This document shows, in pieces, positions 1-8,480 of a stretch of 64,000 nt of DNA. This DNA comes from Bacteroidales bacterium (GTDB lineage: Bacteria > Bacteroidota > Bacteroidia > Bacteroidales > UBA932). How positions within the stretch are numbered: the stretch's first letter is position 1; each line of letters starts with the position of its first letter. A program made the position numbers and the translations under genes. The notes under the pieces are model-generated. The model did not search any database and was not told where the DNA came from. It saw only the letters and a list, made by a program, of their open reading frames with translations. The DNA is taken from the NCBI GenBank assembly GCA_017442315.1, contig JAFRZX010000035.1, forward strand, positions 1 to 64,000, read 5' to 3'.

Positions 1-92
1 ACCGCCAGGTATGAACACATACCAAGGAAGTAGGCGAATATCATATTGTCGATGAAGATCGACTTTACAAATAAGCTAATATAATCTGCCAT
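1..92 (-). CDS. nqrE: Na+-translocating NADH:quinone reductase subunit E (5' part only)
   Basis: Partial gene; only about the first 30 codons lie in the window and the rest runs off the left edge. The ATG is at 90-92 on the minus strand. The translated start ([13 protein letters not shown], then [12 protein letters not shown]) matches the N-terminus of NqrE, a polytopic inner-membrane subunit; the FLGMC cysteine segment is typical of the NqrD/NqrE pair. It follows nqrD by 19 nt, in the usual nqrA-B-C-D-E-F order, so it belongs to the same operon. NqrE helps form the Na+ path and the membrane iron centre of the NQR respiratory pump. Confidence 0.9.
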   Translation of the reverse strand, partial: MADYISLFVKSIFIDNMIFAYFLGMCSYLA

Positions 93-111
93 AGTTTTCT
101 TTAGTTATGTG

Positions 112-729
112 TTATTTTTCCTGAAGGTCCTTCTGGATTGATCTCTGAACCCATATGATGCATCCGAGGAGGATAAGCGCCATTGGAGGGAGAATCATAA
201 GACCATTGTTTACGTAGCCGAACTCATATACAGCCTGCGGGATGATCTGGAATCCGAGGAGTGTACCGCTTCCGAGAAGTTCGCGGAAGAAAGCTACGAT
301 CACGAGAATCATGGCATATCCGAGACCGTTACCTAGGCCGTCCATCAAAGATGCGAATGGCTTGTTGCCGAGCGCAAACGCCTCTATACGTCCCATGACG
401 ATACAGTTGGTGATGATAAGACCGATGTAGACAGACAGAGTCTTGCTGACACTGTATGCATATGCTTTGAGCACCTGGTCTACAAGGATTACCATGAGGG
501 CAACCACTACAAGCTGAACGATGATGCGGATACGGTTAGGAATCGTATTCCTGAGAAGAGAACATATAAGACTTGAGAGTCCGGTGACGATCATAACGGA
601 CAGACCCATTACAATTGCACCCTTAAGCTGTACTGTAACAGCAAGTGAAGAACAGATACCGAGGACAAGGACAGAAATAGGGTTGCCCTTGAATATCGGA
701 TTCAAAAATGTTTCCTTAATGTTAGCCAT
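112..729 (-). CDS. nqrD: Na+-translocating NADH:quinone reductase subunit D
   Basis: A 205-aa integral membrane protein of the RnfE/NqrD family, with about six hydrophobic segments. Family landmarks are LGICSSLAVT near residue 25, GLIITNCIVMGR near 105, and ASLMDGLGNGLGY near 125. The cysteine-bearing half-helices in LGICSSLAV and ITNCIVMG correspond to those that hold the 2Fe-2S centre between NqrD and NqrE in known NQR structures. It starts 3 nt after the nqrC stop, so the two are translationally coupled. Length matches the family. Confidence 0.95.
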   Translation of the reverse strand: MANIKETFLNPIFKGNPISVLVLGICSSLAVTVQLKGAIVMGLSVMIVTGLSSLICSLLRNTIPNRIRIIVQLVVVALMVILVDQVLKAYAYSVSKTLSVYIGLIITNCIVMGRIEAFALGNKPFASLMDGLGNGLGYAMILVIVAFFRELLGSGTLLGFQIIPQAVYEFGYVNNGLMILPPMALILLGCIIWVQRSIQKDLQEK

Positions 730-732
730 ATC

Positions 733-1524
733 TTATTCCTCCACTATGTTAGCTGGTTCAACTTCTGTAACTGGCTCAAGCTCACAGGTCTCGTTGATGA
801 CTGCCTCAGCAACGTCTTCTGCAGTGATGCCATTCTTTGCAAAATAGTTCTGATAGAAACCGAACCATTGGTTGAGGGTCTTGCCAAGTGCCTGAGATGT
901 GATTGTGGCACCTGATATTGCGTCAACTCCGTTATTCTCAGTCTGACGGTTTGCAGGTTTGGTCACTTCAAAGATGACTTCACCTTCACCGACTGTCTTT
1001 CCAACAAATGCTTCAGCGAATGAAGGCTCATCAGAAATCTTGGCACCCAGACCAGGAGTCTCACCCTTGTGTCCGAAACGGACTGCCTTGATTGTCTTAA
1101 GGTCGCCTTCAAGACCGACGTAACCCCAGATCGGTCCCCAGAGACCGGCACCGTAGCAAGGAACTACCGTCACTCCGTTTTTGAAGATGTATACAGGCAG
1201 AGCCTTAGGGTCTGCTGTGATCTGTCTCTTGAGGTCTGAGTTACCGTATACTTCGCACTCCTCAATATCGAGTGTGCCGACTTCCTCGCCGTTGATGTCA
1301 ACGAGGATTGCTGATTCGATCTCCTGCTTGTATGTATCAAGGATGTCCGCATCTTCCACTTCTGTAAAGGTGGCAGCAGTAAGAATCTGACTGATTGTGT
1401 CCTTCTTGACATTGGCATCCTGAGTAGGCTTTAGGTACATTGCTGCAAAAGCAAGAACCGCTGCGACTATCACAACGAGGATAATCGAATATATTACTGT
1501 ATATGTATTACTGTTTGTATTCAT
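733..1524 (-). CDS. nqrC: Na+-translocating NADH:quinone reductase subunit C
   Basis: A 263-aa protein with one N-terminal transmembrane helix (residues about 9-30) and a periplasmic FMN-binding domain. The SGATITSQALG motif near residue 205 is the flavin attachment site, where the threonine takes FMN through a phosphoester bond; ApbE would normally carry this out. GLWGPIWGYVG near residue 128 is also a family hallmark. The gene lies 13 nt after nqrB and 3 nt before nqrD. The C-terminus (about residues 235-263, acidic) extends past the conserved core. Confidence 0.95.
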   Translation of the reverse strand: MNTNSNTYTVIYSIILVVIVAAVLAFAAMYLKPTQDANVKKDTISQILTAATFTEVEDADILDTYKQEIESAILVDINGEEVGTLDIEECEVYGNSDLKRQITADPKALPVYIFKNGVTVVPCYGAGLWGPIWGYVGLEGDLKTIKAVRFGHKGETPGLGAKISDEPSFAEAFVGKTVGEGEVIFEVTKPANRQTENNGVDAISGATITSQALGKTLNQWFGFYQNYFAKNGITAEDVAEAVINETCELEPVTEVEPANIVEE

Positions 1525-1537
1525 ACCTTTATATATA

Positions 1538-2713
1538 TTAAGCGATTTTTACCTTCTTTGCTCTTCTCTTGATGGAACCCTCAATAACGTAGTGGTCGAT
1601 GAGAGGTGCAAAAGTGTTCATCAGGAGGATGGCAAGCATCATTCCTTCAGGGTAGCCGGGATTCCAGATGCGCACTGTAACAGCGAGAGCACCTACAAGG
1701 AAACCATAGATCCACTTTCCACATTCAGTCTGTGCTGAAGTCACAGGATCTGTTGCCATGAATACGGTTCCGAAAAGGAAACCACCCATCACGAGCTGAT
1801 AGTAACCTGGCAGGTCAGTAGCTCCGACTGCGTATCCTAGATATCCTATTGCAAGACCGCCAAGAACTGATGATACCATGATCTTCCAGCTTGCTACACC
1901 TGTCCAGAGAAGGAGGAATGCACCAAGTAGGATAGCTATCACAGAAGTCTCTCCAACAGATCCTGGTATTGTACCGATGATCATATCCCATAGTCTTGGT
2001 TCGAGGTTGGCAAGTGTAGGGTCAGCAAGAGGGGTAGCTCCTGAGAAACCGTCAACAAGACCGTTGCCGGCCTGGAATGCAACACCTTCGTTTACAAATC
2101 TCTCTACTCCGCCTGTCCATACAGTCTCGCCGGACATCTTGCTTGGATATGAGAAGAAGAGGAATGCACGTGTAAGGAGAGCAGGGTTCCAAATGTTCAT
2201 TCCTGTGCCTCCGAAGACTTCCTTACCGATGATCACTGCGAATGCAACTGCGATAGCAAGCATCCAAAGCGGAACATCAACAGGAACGATAAGCGGAATG
2301 AGCATACCTGAAACGAGGTATCCCTCGTTAACCTCATGACCCTGTATCTGGGCTGATACGAACTCGATGCCGAGACCTACAAGGTAAGATACGATATAAA
2401 GAGGAAGTACTTTTACGAGGCCATAAAGTACTATGTTCCAGAAGCCCCAGTCTGTGAGGCCGAATGCGAGTTTGTGCTGATATCCAACATTCCAGATACC
2501 GAAAAGCATTGCCGGAACGAGGGAGAGCACAACCATGATCATGACTCTCTTCAAGTCGACGCAGTCCCTTACGTGAGCGCCGCGGCGTGTCACAGTGTTG
2601 GGAACGAAAAGGAATGTCTCGAAAGCGTCGAATGTCGAATGAAGGAATCCGAGCTTGCCGCCTTTCTCAAAGGTCGGTTTGATCTTATCTACAAAATTTC
2701 TTAATCCGTTCAT
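1538..2713 (-). CDS. nqrB: Na+-translocating NADH:quinone reductase subunit B
   Basis: A 391-aa polytopic membrane subunit of the RnfD/NqrB family. The SGATPLA motif near residue 225 is the covalent FMN attachment site, and VFGGTGMNIWNPALLTRAFLF (about residues 165-185) is a strongly conserved NqrB segment. NqrB also holds riboflavin and the quinone site and is the main Na+ translocating subunit. The gene starts 11 nt after nqrA ends. Length is normal for the Bacteroidetes branch. Confidence 0.95.
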   Translation of the reverse strand: MNGLRNFVDKIKPTFEKGGKLGFLHSTFDAFETFLFVPNTVTRRGAHVRDCVDLKRVMIMVVLSLVPAMLFGIWNVGYQHKLAFGLTDWGFWNIVLYGLVKVLPLYIVSYLVGLGIEFVSAQIQGHEVNEGYLVSGMLIPLIVPVDVPLWMLAIAVAFAVIIGKEVFGGTGMNIWNPALLTRAFLFFSYPSKMSGETVWTGGVERFVNEGVAFQAGNGLVDGFSGATPLADPTLANLEPRLWDMIIGTIPGSVGETSVIAILLGAFLLLWTGVASWKIMVSSVLGGLAIGYLGYAVGATDLPGYYQLVMGGFLFGTVFMATDPVTSAQTECGKWIYGFLVGALAVTVRIWNPGYPEGMMLAILLMNTFAPLIDHYVIEGSIKRRAKKVKIA

Positions 2714-2724
2714 AATTCAAGGCT

Positions 2725-4080
2725 TTAGCACATTTCTTTCAACATGAGAGCGATACCGTCAGTGATGATCTGCTGGATGTAGATCTTTGACGGACATACG
2801 TATTCGCATAGCGCGAGATCTTCTTCAAGCACTTCATATATGCCGAACTTTTCCATCTTGTCGATGTCGTTGGCAAGACATGCCTTGAGAAGGTATACAG
2901 GATACAGGTCCATAGGAAGAACCTTTCCATAAGTGTCGTTAACGACAAATGCGCGAGGACCTCCGTGGAGGTTTGTGTCCATGTCATACTTCTTCTTAGG
3001 TGTGAGCCATGAGAAGTATGTGCGGGAAGCACTGAACAGAGCAGGTCTGCATGGTTTTGCCCAGCCGAGAAGCTCATACTTGTTGCCTTCCTCCAGAATG
3101 GTTACCTGATTGTCGAAGAAGCCAAGGAAACCTTCTGCACCGATGTTTGTTCCGGTGAGGACATCGCCACTGATGAAACGGAGATTGTCGGCAGTCTCAT
3201 AGAATTCCTTTATGTCTTTCATTGAAATGCCCGGCAGACCTTCAACGTAAGCAGGATTCAGAGCCTTAGGACCAGTGACGGCAATCTTTCTTCTGAGATC
3301 GTATTTTCCTGTATTGAAAAGCTTTCCGATAGCAGCCAGCATCAGCAGGGAAACTGTCCATACTGTCTCGCCTTTACGGATAGGTGAAATGTGGTGGATC
3401 TGGATTCCGACATTACCGGCAGGATGCTTTCCTGTGAAAGTGTGCTGGATGACATTTTCTATCTTATGGAAAGGCGTTCCGGAATAATTCTCTGAATTGA
3501 GGGAGAAGTGAACGCCTCCATCAGTGAGTTTCGTCAATGCATTGATGGCAGTCTGGATGTGTTCCATGTCATCTCTAAGAGCATATTCCGGGCTGGCAGC
3601 CAGAGGTGCTGTAGAAAATGCGGAAACAAAAATTGCCTTAGGCTTGGATTCAGGATCTGCTATGATTCCGTATGGCCTTTGAGTGATCGCCGGCCAAAGA
3701 CCTGCAGCAAGGAGGGATTCCTTTATCTGCTCGGCAGTCATTTCATTGACCTTCTTTACTCCGAAATCAACATACTCCTGTTTTGCATCAGCTTTGATGC
3801 GGACCTCAAGCAACTTTCTCTTTTCGCCTCTGACAACCTCTGCGACAGTTCCGCTTACCGGAGATGTGAAGAGGATGTTCTGAGACATCTTGTCAGCCAA
3901 AACAGGTGTTCCTGCCAGGACCTTGTCACCTTCCCTTACCAGAAGTTTCGGTACGAGATTTCTGAAGTCAGTCGGTTTTACGGCCACAACGTCAGGAACA
4001 ATCACCTTCTTGGTGTTCTGGGATGCCGTTCCATTGATCGGAAGGTCAAGACCCTTTTTCAAATAGATGTTGTTTGACAT
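2725..4080 (-). CDS. nqrA: Na+-translocating NADH:quinone reductase subunit A
   Basis: A 451-aa soluble subunit on the cytoplasmic face of the NQR complex. The protein opens with MSNNIYLKKGLDLPINGTA, the usual NqrA start, so I place the start at the ATG at 4078-4080. The frame is open a further 10 codons upstream to a TTG, but that extension has no family similarity. Residues about 30-110 form the barrel-sandwich (biotinyl/lipoyl-like) fold, with VSGTVAEVVRGEKR near residue 75. It is the first gene of the operon; a possible promoter lies about 40 nt upstream. Confidence 0.93.
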   Translation of the reverse strand: MSNNIYLKKGLDLPINGTASQNTKKVIVPDVVAVKPTDFRNLVPKLLVREGDKVLAGTPVLADKMSQNILFTSPVSGTVAEVVRGEKRKLLEVRIKADAKQEYVDFGVKKVNEMTAEQIKESLLAAGLWPAITQRPYGIIADPESKPKAIFVSAFSTAPLAASPEYALRDDMEHIQTAINALTKLTDGGVHFSLNSENYSGTPFHKIENVIQHTFTGKHPAGNVGIQIHHISPIRKGETVWTVSLLMLAAIGKLFNTGKYDLRRKIAVTGPKALNPAYVEGLPGISMKDIKEFYETADNLRFISGDVLTGTNIGAEGFLGFFDNQVTILEEGNKYELLGWAKPCRPALFSASRTYFSWLTPKKKYDMDTNLHGGPRAFVVNDTYGKVLPMDLYPVYLLKACLANDIDKMEKFGIYEVLEEDLALCEYVCPSKIYIQQIITDGIALMLKEMC

Positions 4081-4120
4081 TATATAAATCGTTTTGAGTA
4101 TTAATTTCAAAATGCGCCCG

Positions 4121-4128
4121 CGAAGATA
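4121..4128 (-). promoter_or_regulatory. Possible -7 element for the nqr operon
   Basis: On the minus strand this reads TATCTTCG, one base away from the Bacteroidetes -7 consensus TAnnTTTG, about 40 nt upstream of the nqrA ATG. No clear -33 TTTG was found at the expected distance, so this is a weak call. Confidence 0.4.
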
Positions 4129-4232
4129 GATAAATTTTCCCTATTTACGAAGTAAATTTTTCCTTTTTTAAGTCCTGATATCTTTTTGATAAAAAATAGA
4201 AACCGTTTCCTATGGAATTGGAATGTTTTATA

Positions 4233-4240
4233 TAATTTTG
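4233..4240 (+). promoter_or_regulatory. -7 promoter element for uvrD
   Basis: Reads TAATTTTG, a full match to the Bacteroidetes -7 consensus TAnnTTTG, ending 8 nt before the ATG at 4249, which implies a near-leaderless message. A perfect 11-nt palindrome, GAAACCGTTTC (4199-4209), lies 23 nt upstream and may be a regulator site. The -33 element is not obvious. Confidence 0.5.
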
Positions 4241-4248
4241 CATCCGTT

Positions 4249-6678
4249 ATGGAAAAGAGAGCGAGTGCTATTTTAGAGGGACTGAACCGTGAGCAGAAGG
4301 CTGCGGTAAGTTGTGTGGACGGACCTGTGCTGATAGTGGCTGGTGCCGGGTCCGGAAAGACGAAAGTCTTGACAAGCAGAATTGCGTATATTCTTGAAGG
4401 TGGGTGTGAACCATCTGAAATACTGGCACTTACCTTTACGAAGAAGGCTGCTTCTGAAATGAAGGAGAGGATTGCTTTGATGGTAGGGGAAAAGAAGGCC
4501 AGAAGGCTATATATGGGCACATTCCACTCAGTCTTCATCCGTTTCCTAAGGGAATATGCCGAGTCATTGGGATATCCTGCAGCCTTCACCATCTATGACA
4601 CAAGTGATTCTGTCAGTGCAATCAAGACATGTCTGAAGGAACTGCAGCTGGATGAAAAGATCTACAAGCCCAAAGATGTGCTTTCGCGCATATCCATGGC
4701 CAAGAACAACCTTGTAACAGCTGAAGCATATGCCAGAAACCCTACGGCCTTGCAGAATGACGCATCTTCAAGAAAACCGAGGATATGTGACATATATTGT
4801 CTTTACGCCAAAAAATGCAGACAGGCTGGGGTCATGGATTTTGATGACATTCTCCTGAATATGAATATACTGTTGCGTGACAATCCTGAAGCATTGAAGG
4901 AAATTTCTGATCGTTTCAAGTATATCATGGTTGATGAGTATCAGGATACCAACTTTGCTCAGTATCTGATTCTCAAAAAATTGAGTCAGTCACATCAGAA
5001 TATCTGTGTCGTAGGAGATGATTCACAATCAATCTATGCATTCCGTGGAGCCAAGATAGAGAATATCCTGAATTTCAAGAAGGATTATCCTCAGCATCAC
5101 ATTTTCCGTCTTGAGCAGAATTATCGTTCGACCAAAGTCATAGTTGAAGCTGCCAATTCATTGATTGCCAAGAATTCAGCCCGAATACCGAAAGAATGTT
5201 ATTCCATGGGAGATGACGGTGAAAAGATACGTCTGATCCAAGCATACACGGAACAGGAGGAGGCCCTTCTCATAGCTTCTTCCATTGTCAATAGGATTCA
5301 TTCTGAACATTCGGAATATCAGGACTTTGCCATACTTTACAGGACCAATGCCCAATCTCGCGCCCTTGAGGAGGCTTTGAGAAAAAGGAACCTTCCATAT
5401 GTCATATATTCCGGCAATTCGTTTTTTGAAAGAGCTGAAGTCAAGGATATGATGGCTTATATCAAGCTTGCGGTCAATCCGAACGACGACGAGTCTTTCA
5501 AAAGAATTGTCAATAAACCTGCCAGAGGTATCGGTGATACTTCACTTGCTGCCTTGACGGCAGCTGCCCACCATGGCAGCCAGTCATTGATGAAGACAGC
5601 ATATAGGGAAGACCTTGATTCATTCGGCCTCAAGCAGGCGGCAGTCCAGAAGATCCGTGCATTCTGCGACATGATGTGGAAGTTCACTCTCCGTGCAGTC
5701 AAGGAAGATGCATATAATGTAGCTGCTGCGCTGGCTATGGATTCCGGGTTGCTTCTGTCGTATAAGAGCGATACAAGCATAGAAGGTCAGTCCCGTCTGG
5801 CAAATATCGAAGAACTTCTCAACAGCATCAAGAACTACATTGAGGAAAAGCAGAACGAAATGTTTGAAGAGATGCAGGCGGATGGGACTGTCGGAGAGGG
5901 GGTTGAGTTGCATGCTTCGGATCTTCCTGTCGTTACCCTGGGTGATTATCTGGAGAATGTCTCTCTGCTTAGCAATGTTGATATGGAATCAGGTGACGAA
6001 GATTCCAACAGGGTTACTATGATGACTGTTCATTCCTCCAAAGGCTTGGAATTCCCATATGTTTATGTAGCAGGTATGGAAGAGAATATCTTTCCATCTG
6101 GAGGATTTCTTGCATCAGAGAGTGAAATCGAGGAGGAGAGGAGATTGTTTTACGTTGCTATGACCAGGGCTAAGAAGGCCGTGGCTTTTTCATTTGCTCA
6201 GACAAGGATGCGCAACGGTAAGCATGAATCCAATTCGCCAAGCCGTTTTGTCAGGGAAGTTGATTCAAAGTATATTGCAAATCCTTTGCGCAGTGATTTT
6301 GATGAGGATGCTGAAGAAAGACCTCGTCAGGCCTGGACCGGATGGACCGGGAAGAATACATATGGCAGAAGTGGAGCAGTAAGGACAGAAAAAGCTCCTG
6401 TAAAGCCAGTCTCCCGTCAGTTAAATCCATCTCCTGTTCCAGTACACCGGCCTTCGGTTGTTCAGAAAAGAGTACCGGATGCGGATTTTGAGCCTACTCC
6501 GATATTGAAACTGAAGGAAGGACAGAGAATCGAGCACAACAGGTTCGGTTTTGGGGAAATTCTTGAAATATCAGGGTCTGTCACGGATCTTAAGGCAAAA
6601 ATACGTTTTGATGACTATGGAGATAAGATACTTATTTTGAAATACGCAAAAATTCGCGCAATAGATATTGTCCAATAG
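4249..6678 (+). CDS. uvrD: ATP-dependent DNA helicase, UvrD/PcrA family
   Basis: An 809-aa superfamily 1A 3'-5' DNA helicase for nucleotide-excision and mismatch repair and for removing proteins from DNA. Walker A is AGAGSGKT at residues 31-38; the DEYQDTN Walker B is near residue 230, followed by VVGDDSQSIYAFRGA and QNYRS. Motifs V/VI appear as TVHSSKGLEF and VAMTRAKK. The last 60 residues (EGQRIEHNRFGFGEIL) match the PcrA-type C-terminal domain that binds RNA polymerase in other bacteria. The ATG at 4249 is chosen because homology starts there; the open frame extends 21 codons upstream but would overlap the promoter. Transcribed away from nqrA. Confidence 0.95.
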   Translation: MEKRASAILEGLNREQKAAVSCVDGPVLIVAGAGSGKTKVLTSRIAYILEGGCEPSEILALTFTKKAASEMKERIALMVGEKKARRLYMGTFHSVFIRFLREYAESLGYPAAFTIYDTSDSVSAIKTCLKELQLDEKIYKPKDVLSRISMAKNNLVTAEAYARNPTALQNDASSRKPRICDIYCLYAKKCRQAGVMDFDDILLNMNILLRDNPEALKEISDRFKYIMVDEYQDTNFAQYLILKKLSQSHQNICVVGDDSQSIYAFRGAKIENILNFKKDYPQHHIFRLEQNYRSTKVIVEAANSLIAKNSARIPKECYSMGDDGEKIRLIQAYTEQEEALLIASSIVNRIHSEHSEYQDFAILYRTNAQSRALEEALRKRNLPYVIYSGNSFFERAEVKDMMAYIKLAVNPNDDESFKRIVNKPARGIGDTSLAALTAAAHHGSQSLMKTAYREDLDSFGLKQAAVQKIRAFCDMMWKFTLRAVKEDAYNVAAALAMDSGLLLSYKSDTSIEGQSRLANIEELLNSIKNYIEEKQNEMFEEMQADGTVGEGVELHASDLPVVTLGDYLENVSLLSNVDMESGDEDSNRVTMMTVHSSKGLEFPYVYVAGMEENIFPSGGFLASESEIEEERRLFYVAMTRAKKAVAFSFAQTRMRNGKHESNSPSRFVREVDSKYIANPLRSDFDEDAEERPRQAWTGWTGKNTYGRSGAVRTEKAPVKPVSRQLNPSPVPVHRPSVVQKRVPDADFEPTPILKLKEGQRIEHNRFGFGEILEISGSVTDLKAKIRFDDYGDKILILKYAKIRAIDIVQ

Positions 6679-6697
6679 GTAAAATTTACTATCTTTG
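6668..6697 (+). promoter_or_regulatory. Strong promoter at the start of the non-coding region
   Basis: TTG at 6668-6670 and TATCTTTG at 6690-6697 are separated by 19 nt, the canonical Bacteroidetes -33/-7 arrangement. The -33 element falls inside the last codons of uvrD. Predicted transcription starts near 6704, and no credible ORF begins before 7352, so the product would be a non-coding RNA or a very long leader. Confidence 0.65.
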
Positions 6698-6703
6698 CGT
6701 CGA

Positions 6704-7125
6704 AGTTTTTCATAGTTTAAGTTTAGGTTAAGTAGCAGGGTGATCGCAGTGAATGCGATTGCCCTGTGAATTTTTCTGAGTGTCTGGATAGTAAGTCAGT
6801 TGCAAAAGTATGTATCTGAGTTCCGTGACAAGTTGAAGTCAGGAGTTGATGGCATGAGTCCGGTAAGGTAACGCGGTTGGCAACCATTTGGCGTATCTGC
6901 CAACTTCGGTGCTTATTGTTCACAAAAGACAGGCAGGACCTCTATATGTTTAAATTTTTATCAACATAAACCTCCGGCACCTGCAGTTCAAGCGTTTCAG
7001 GCGGCTCGACCATGGGGCAGTCCATGCGCTTGACTGTCTATCGATCTTTCTACCACCTTAAATATCCAGTCAGGAAGATTTCGGAAGGTTCAGATTGTCA
7101 ACCTACTATTTATGTTGATCCCTTA
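6704..7125 (+). ncRNA. Candidate structured non-coding RNA, family not recognised
   Basis: This stretch follows a well-formed promoter and holds no plausible gene but several nested inverted repeats. Stem 1: CAGGG 6736-6740 with CCCTG 6762-6766, enclosing ATCGCA 6743-6748 with TGCGAT 6754-6759. Stem 2: GTTGGCA 6876-6882 with TGCCAAC 6898-6904. Stem 3: GGTGC 6908-6912 with GCACC 6977-6981, enclosing TATGTT 6945-6950 with AACATA 6963-6968. Stem 4: TCAAGCG 6988-6994 with CGCTTGA 7027-7033. An 11-nt pairing, 6960-6970 with 7109-7119, competes with the inner stem of stem 3. I could not match it to tmRNA, RNase P, SRP or a known riboswitch. The 3' end is a guess; a T-rich run right after stem 1 could also end a shorter transcript. 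Confidence 0.45.
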
Positions 7126-7351
7126 TATTGGTCATGAACATGTATGATGATGTATGCCTGATAGATATAGGTATGGCGGGAATCATTTTAGTGGTGGGTA
7201 AAAAATAACATTCCGATAAAAAAGAGAAAAATCATCTATAAAAAACAGAAATTATTTCTTTTTCTTTTTTTTATATCCGTTTATTTCACTCTCCAGTATT
7301 TTTGGCTGTCCGTAATGTTGCGGATGTTAAAATTATGAGGAGAATGAAAAT
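7126..7351. other. AT-rich spacer upstream of the surface lipoprotein genes
   Basis: No gene seen. Positions about 7200-7290 are strongly AT-rich, with A-tracts followed by T-tracts. TATTTTTG at 7297-7304 fits the -7 consensus TAnnTTTG and could start the transcript for the gene at 7352, but no -33 element is apparent. Confidence 0.4.
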
Positions 7352-8464
7352 ATGAATGCGCAAAGTTTTATTGTTTCCAGAATCCGGGCCTTTTGTCTGG
7401 TTGTATCCTTGCTGTCTTTTTTTTCGTCATGCGGGAGTTTAGGTCTGGATAAAGATGAGGATGCTGACACAGGGGTGCTTAGGATATCATTTGCCTCTGA
7501 TCTGGATAGTGAGGTGCGCTCGGCTTTTGAACTGCCGGATACCAGTGATTTCATACTTACCGTCAAATCATCTGATGGCATTGTCATATATAATGGAAAT
7601 TACGGGGATTCTCCAGAAGCCATCAGTGTACCATCCGGCGGATATCTGGTAAGTGCAGTGTCATGCAGATTTGAAAAACCAGCTTTTGATAGTCCTCAGT
7701 TCGGTGATGAACAATATGTTGAAGTACCGGCAGGAGGAGTTATAAGTGTTAAGCTTGTCTGCAGTCAGATGAATAGCGGAGTACGGTTGAAAATTGATAC
7801 GGATTTTCTTGATGTATATCCGGACGGTGTCCTCTTCCTGAGCTCATCAAAAGGGAAACTGATGTATGGTTACACCGAGAAGCGCATAGCTTATTTTATG
7901 CCTGGTAGCATATCTCTGCTTTTCAGCAATGCCGGTAAAGATGAAGTGTTGCTGACAAAGAACCTTGCTCCTCAGCAGATGCTTACCATAACTGTTGATG
8001 TTGCAGCTGATGCCGGTGGCCAATCCGATAAATCAGGAAGGGTATCTGTTGCTGTAGATACTACGCGTGAATGGATTGACGAATCTCTTGTGATCGGTGG
8101 AGAATCTCAGGAAGGTAGTGATGCAGATGATGCAATGACTGTATATCAGGCAATAGGTGCAGCAGGTCAGAACGATGTGTGGGTAAGTGGATATATCGTA
8201 GGGGGAGACCTTACAGCCTCTTCTGCATCTTATCATATACCGTTTTCTTCGAGGACCTGTCTTTTGCTGGGGTCACGTTCCGTAATTACAGACAGGAATA
8301 CATGTATTGCAGTACAACTTCCATCCGGAAATGTTCGGGACAATCTCAATCTTGTTGATAATCAATGGCTTCTTGGGAGAAAAGTCTGTCTCAAAGGAAA
8401 TATAGTGGAGTCCTATTACGGGATTACCGGCCTGAAGGCTGTGACTGAATATGAAATTAATTGA
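7352..8464 (+). CDS. Surface lipoprotein, DUF4493-like with C-terminal DUF6359-like domain
   Basis: A 370-aa lipoprotein. The N-terminus has a signal peptide ending in a lipobox (FFSSC, Cys about 27) followed by an acidic stretch (DKDEDAD), as in exported Bacteroidetes lipoproteins. Residues about 40-230 resemble DUF4493, a beta-rich fimbrillin-type domain (GVLRISFASDL, then SDFILTVKSSDG and GGYLVSAVS). Residues about 265-370 (VYQAIGAAGQNDVWVSGYIVG to the end) resemble the small OB-like DUF6359 domain. Domain names are from memory. It overlaps or directly abuts the next gene, so the pair is probably co-transcribed. Function unknown; likely cell-surface binding or adhesion. Confidence 0.65.
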   Translation: MNAQSFIVSRIRAFCLVVSLLSFFSSCGSLGLDKDEDADTGVLRISFASDLDSEVRSAFELPDTSDFILTVKSSDGIVIYNGNYGDSPEAISVPSGGYLVSAVSCRFEKPAFDSPQFGDEQYVEVPAGGVISVKLVCSQMNSGVRLKIDTDFLDVYPDGVLFLSSSKGKLMYGYTEKRIAYFMPGSISLLFSNAGKDEVLLTKNLAPQQMLTITVDVAADAGGQSDKSGRVSVAVDTTREWIDESLVIGGESQEGSDADDAMTVYQAIGAAGQNDVWVSGYIVGGDLTASSASYHIPFSSRTCLLLGSRSVITDRNTCIAVQLPSGNVRDNLNLVDNQWLLGRKVCLKGNIVESYYGITGLKAVTEYEIN

Positions 8465-8480
8465 CACAAATTATATCGTT

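Noticed and set aside
4186-4248. Longer UvrD start at 4186
   Set aside because: The extra 21 residues have no helicase homology and would cover the TAATTTTG promoter element.
6723-6923. Minus-strand ORF of 66 codons in the non-coding region
   Set aside because: Runs against the promoter and through the inverted repeats, has no recognisable start context or protein features; treated as chance.
6700-7125. tmRNA, RNase P RNA or SRP RNA in the long non-coding region
   Set aside because: No tag-peptide reading frame like GENNYALAA, no GAGGAAAGUCC-type RNase P core, and the stretch near 6858-6875 only partly resembles the SRP GGAAGGNAGCA loop. Left as an unassigned structured RNA.
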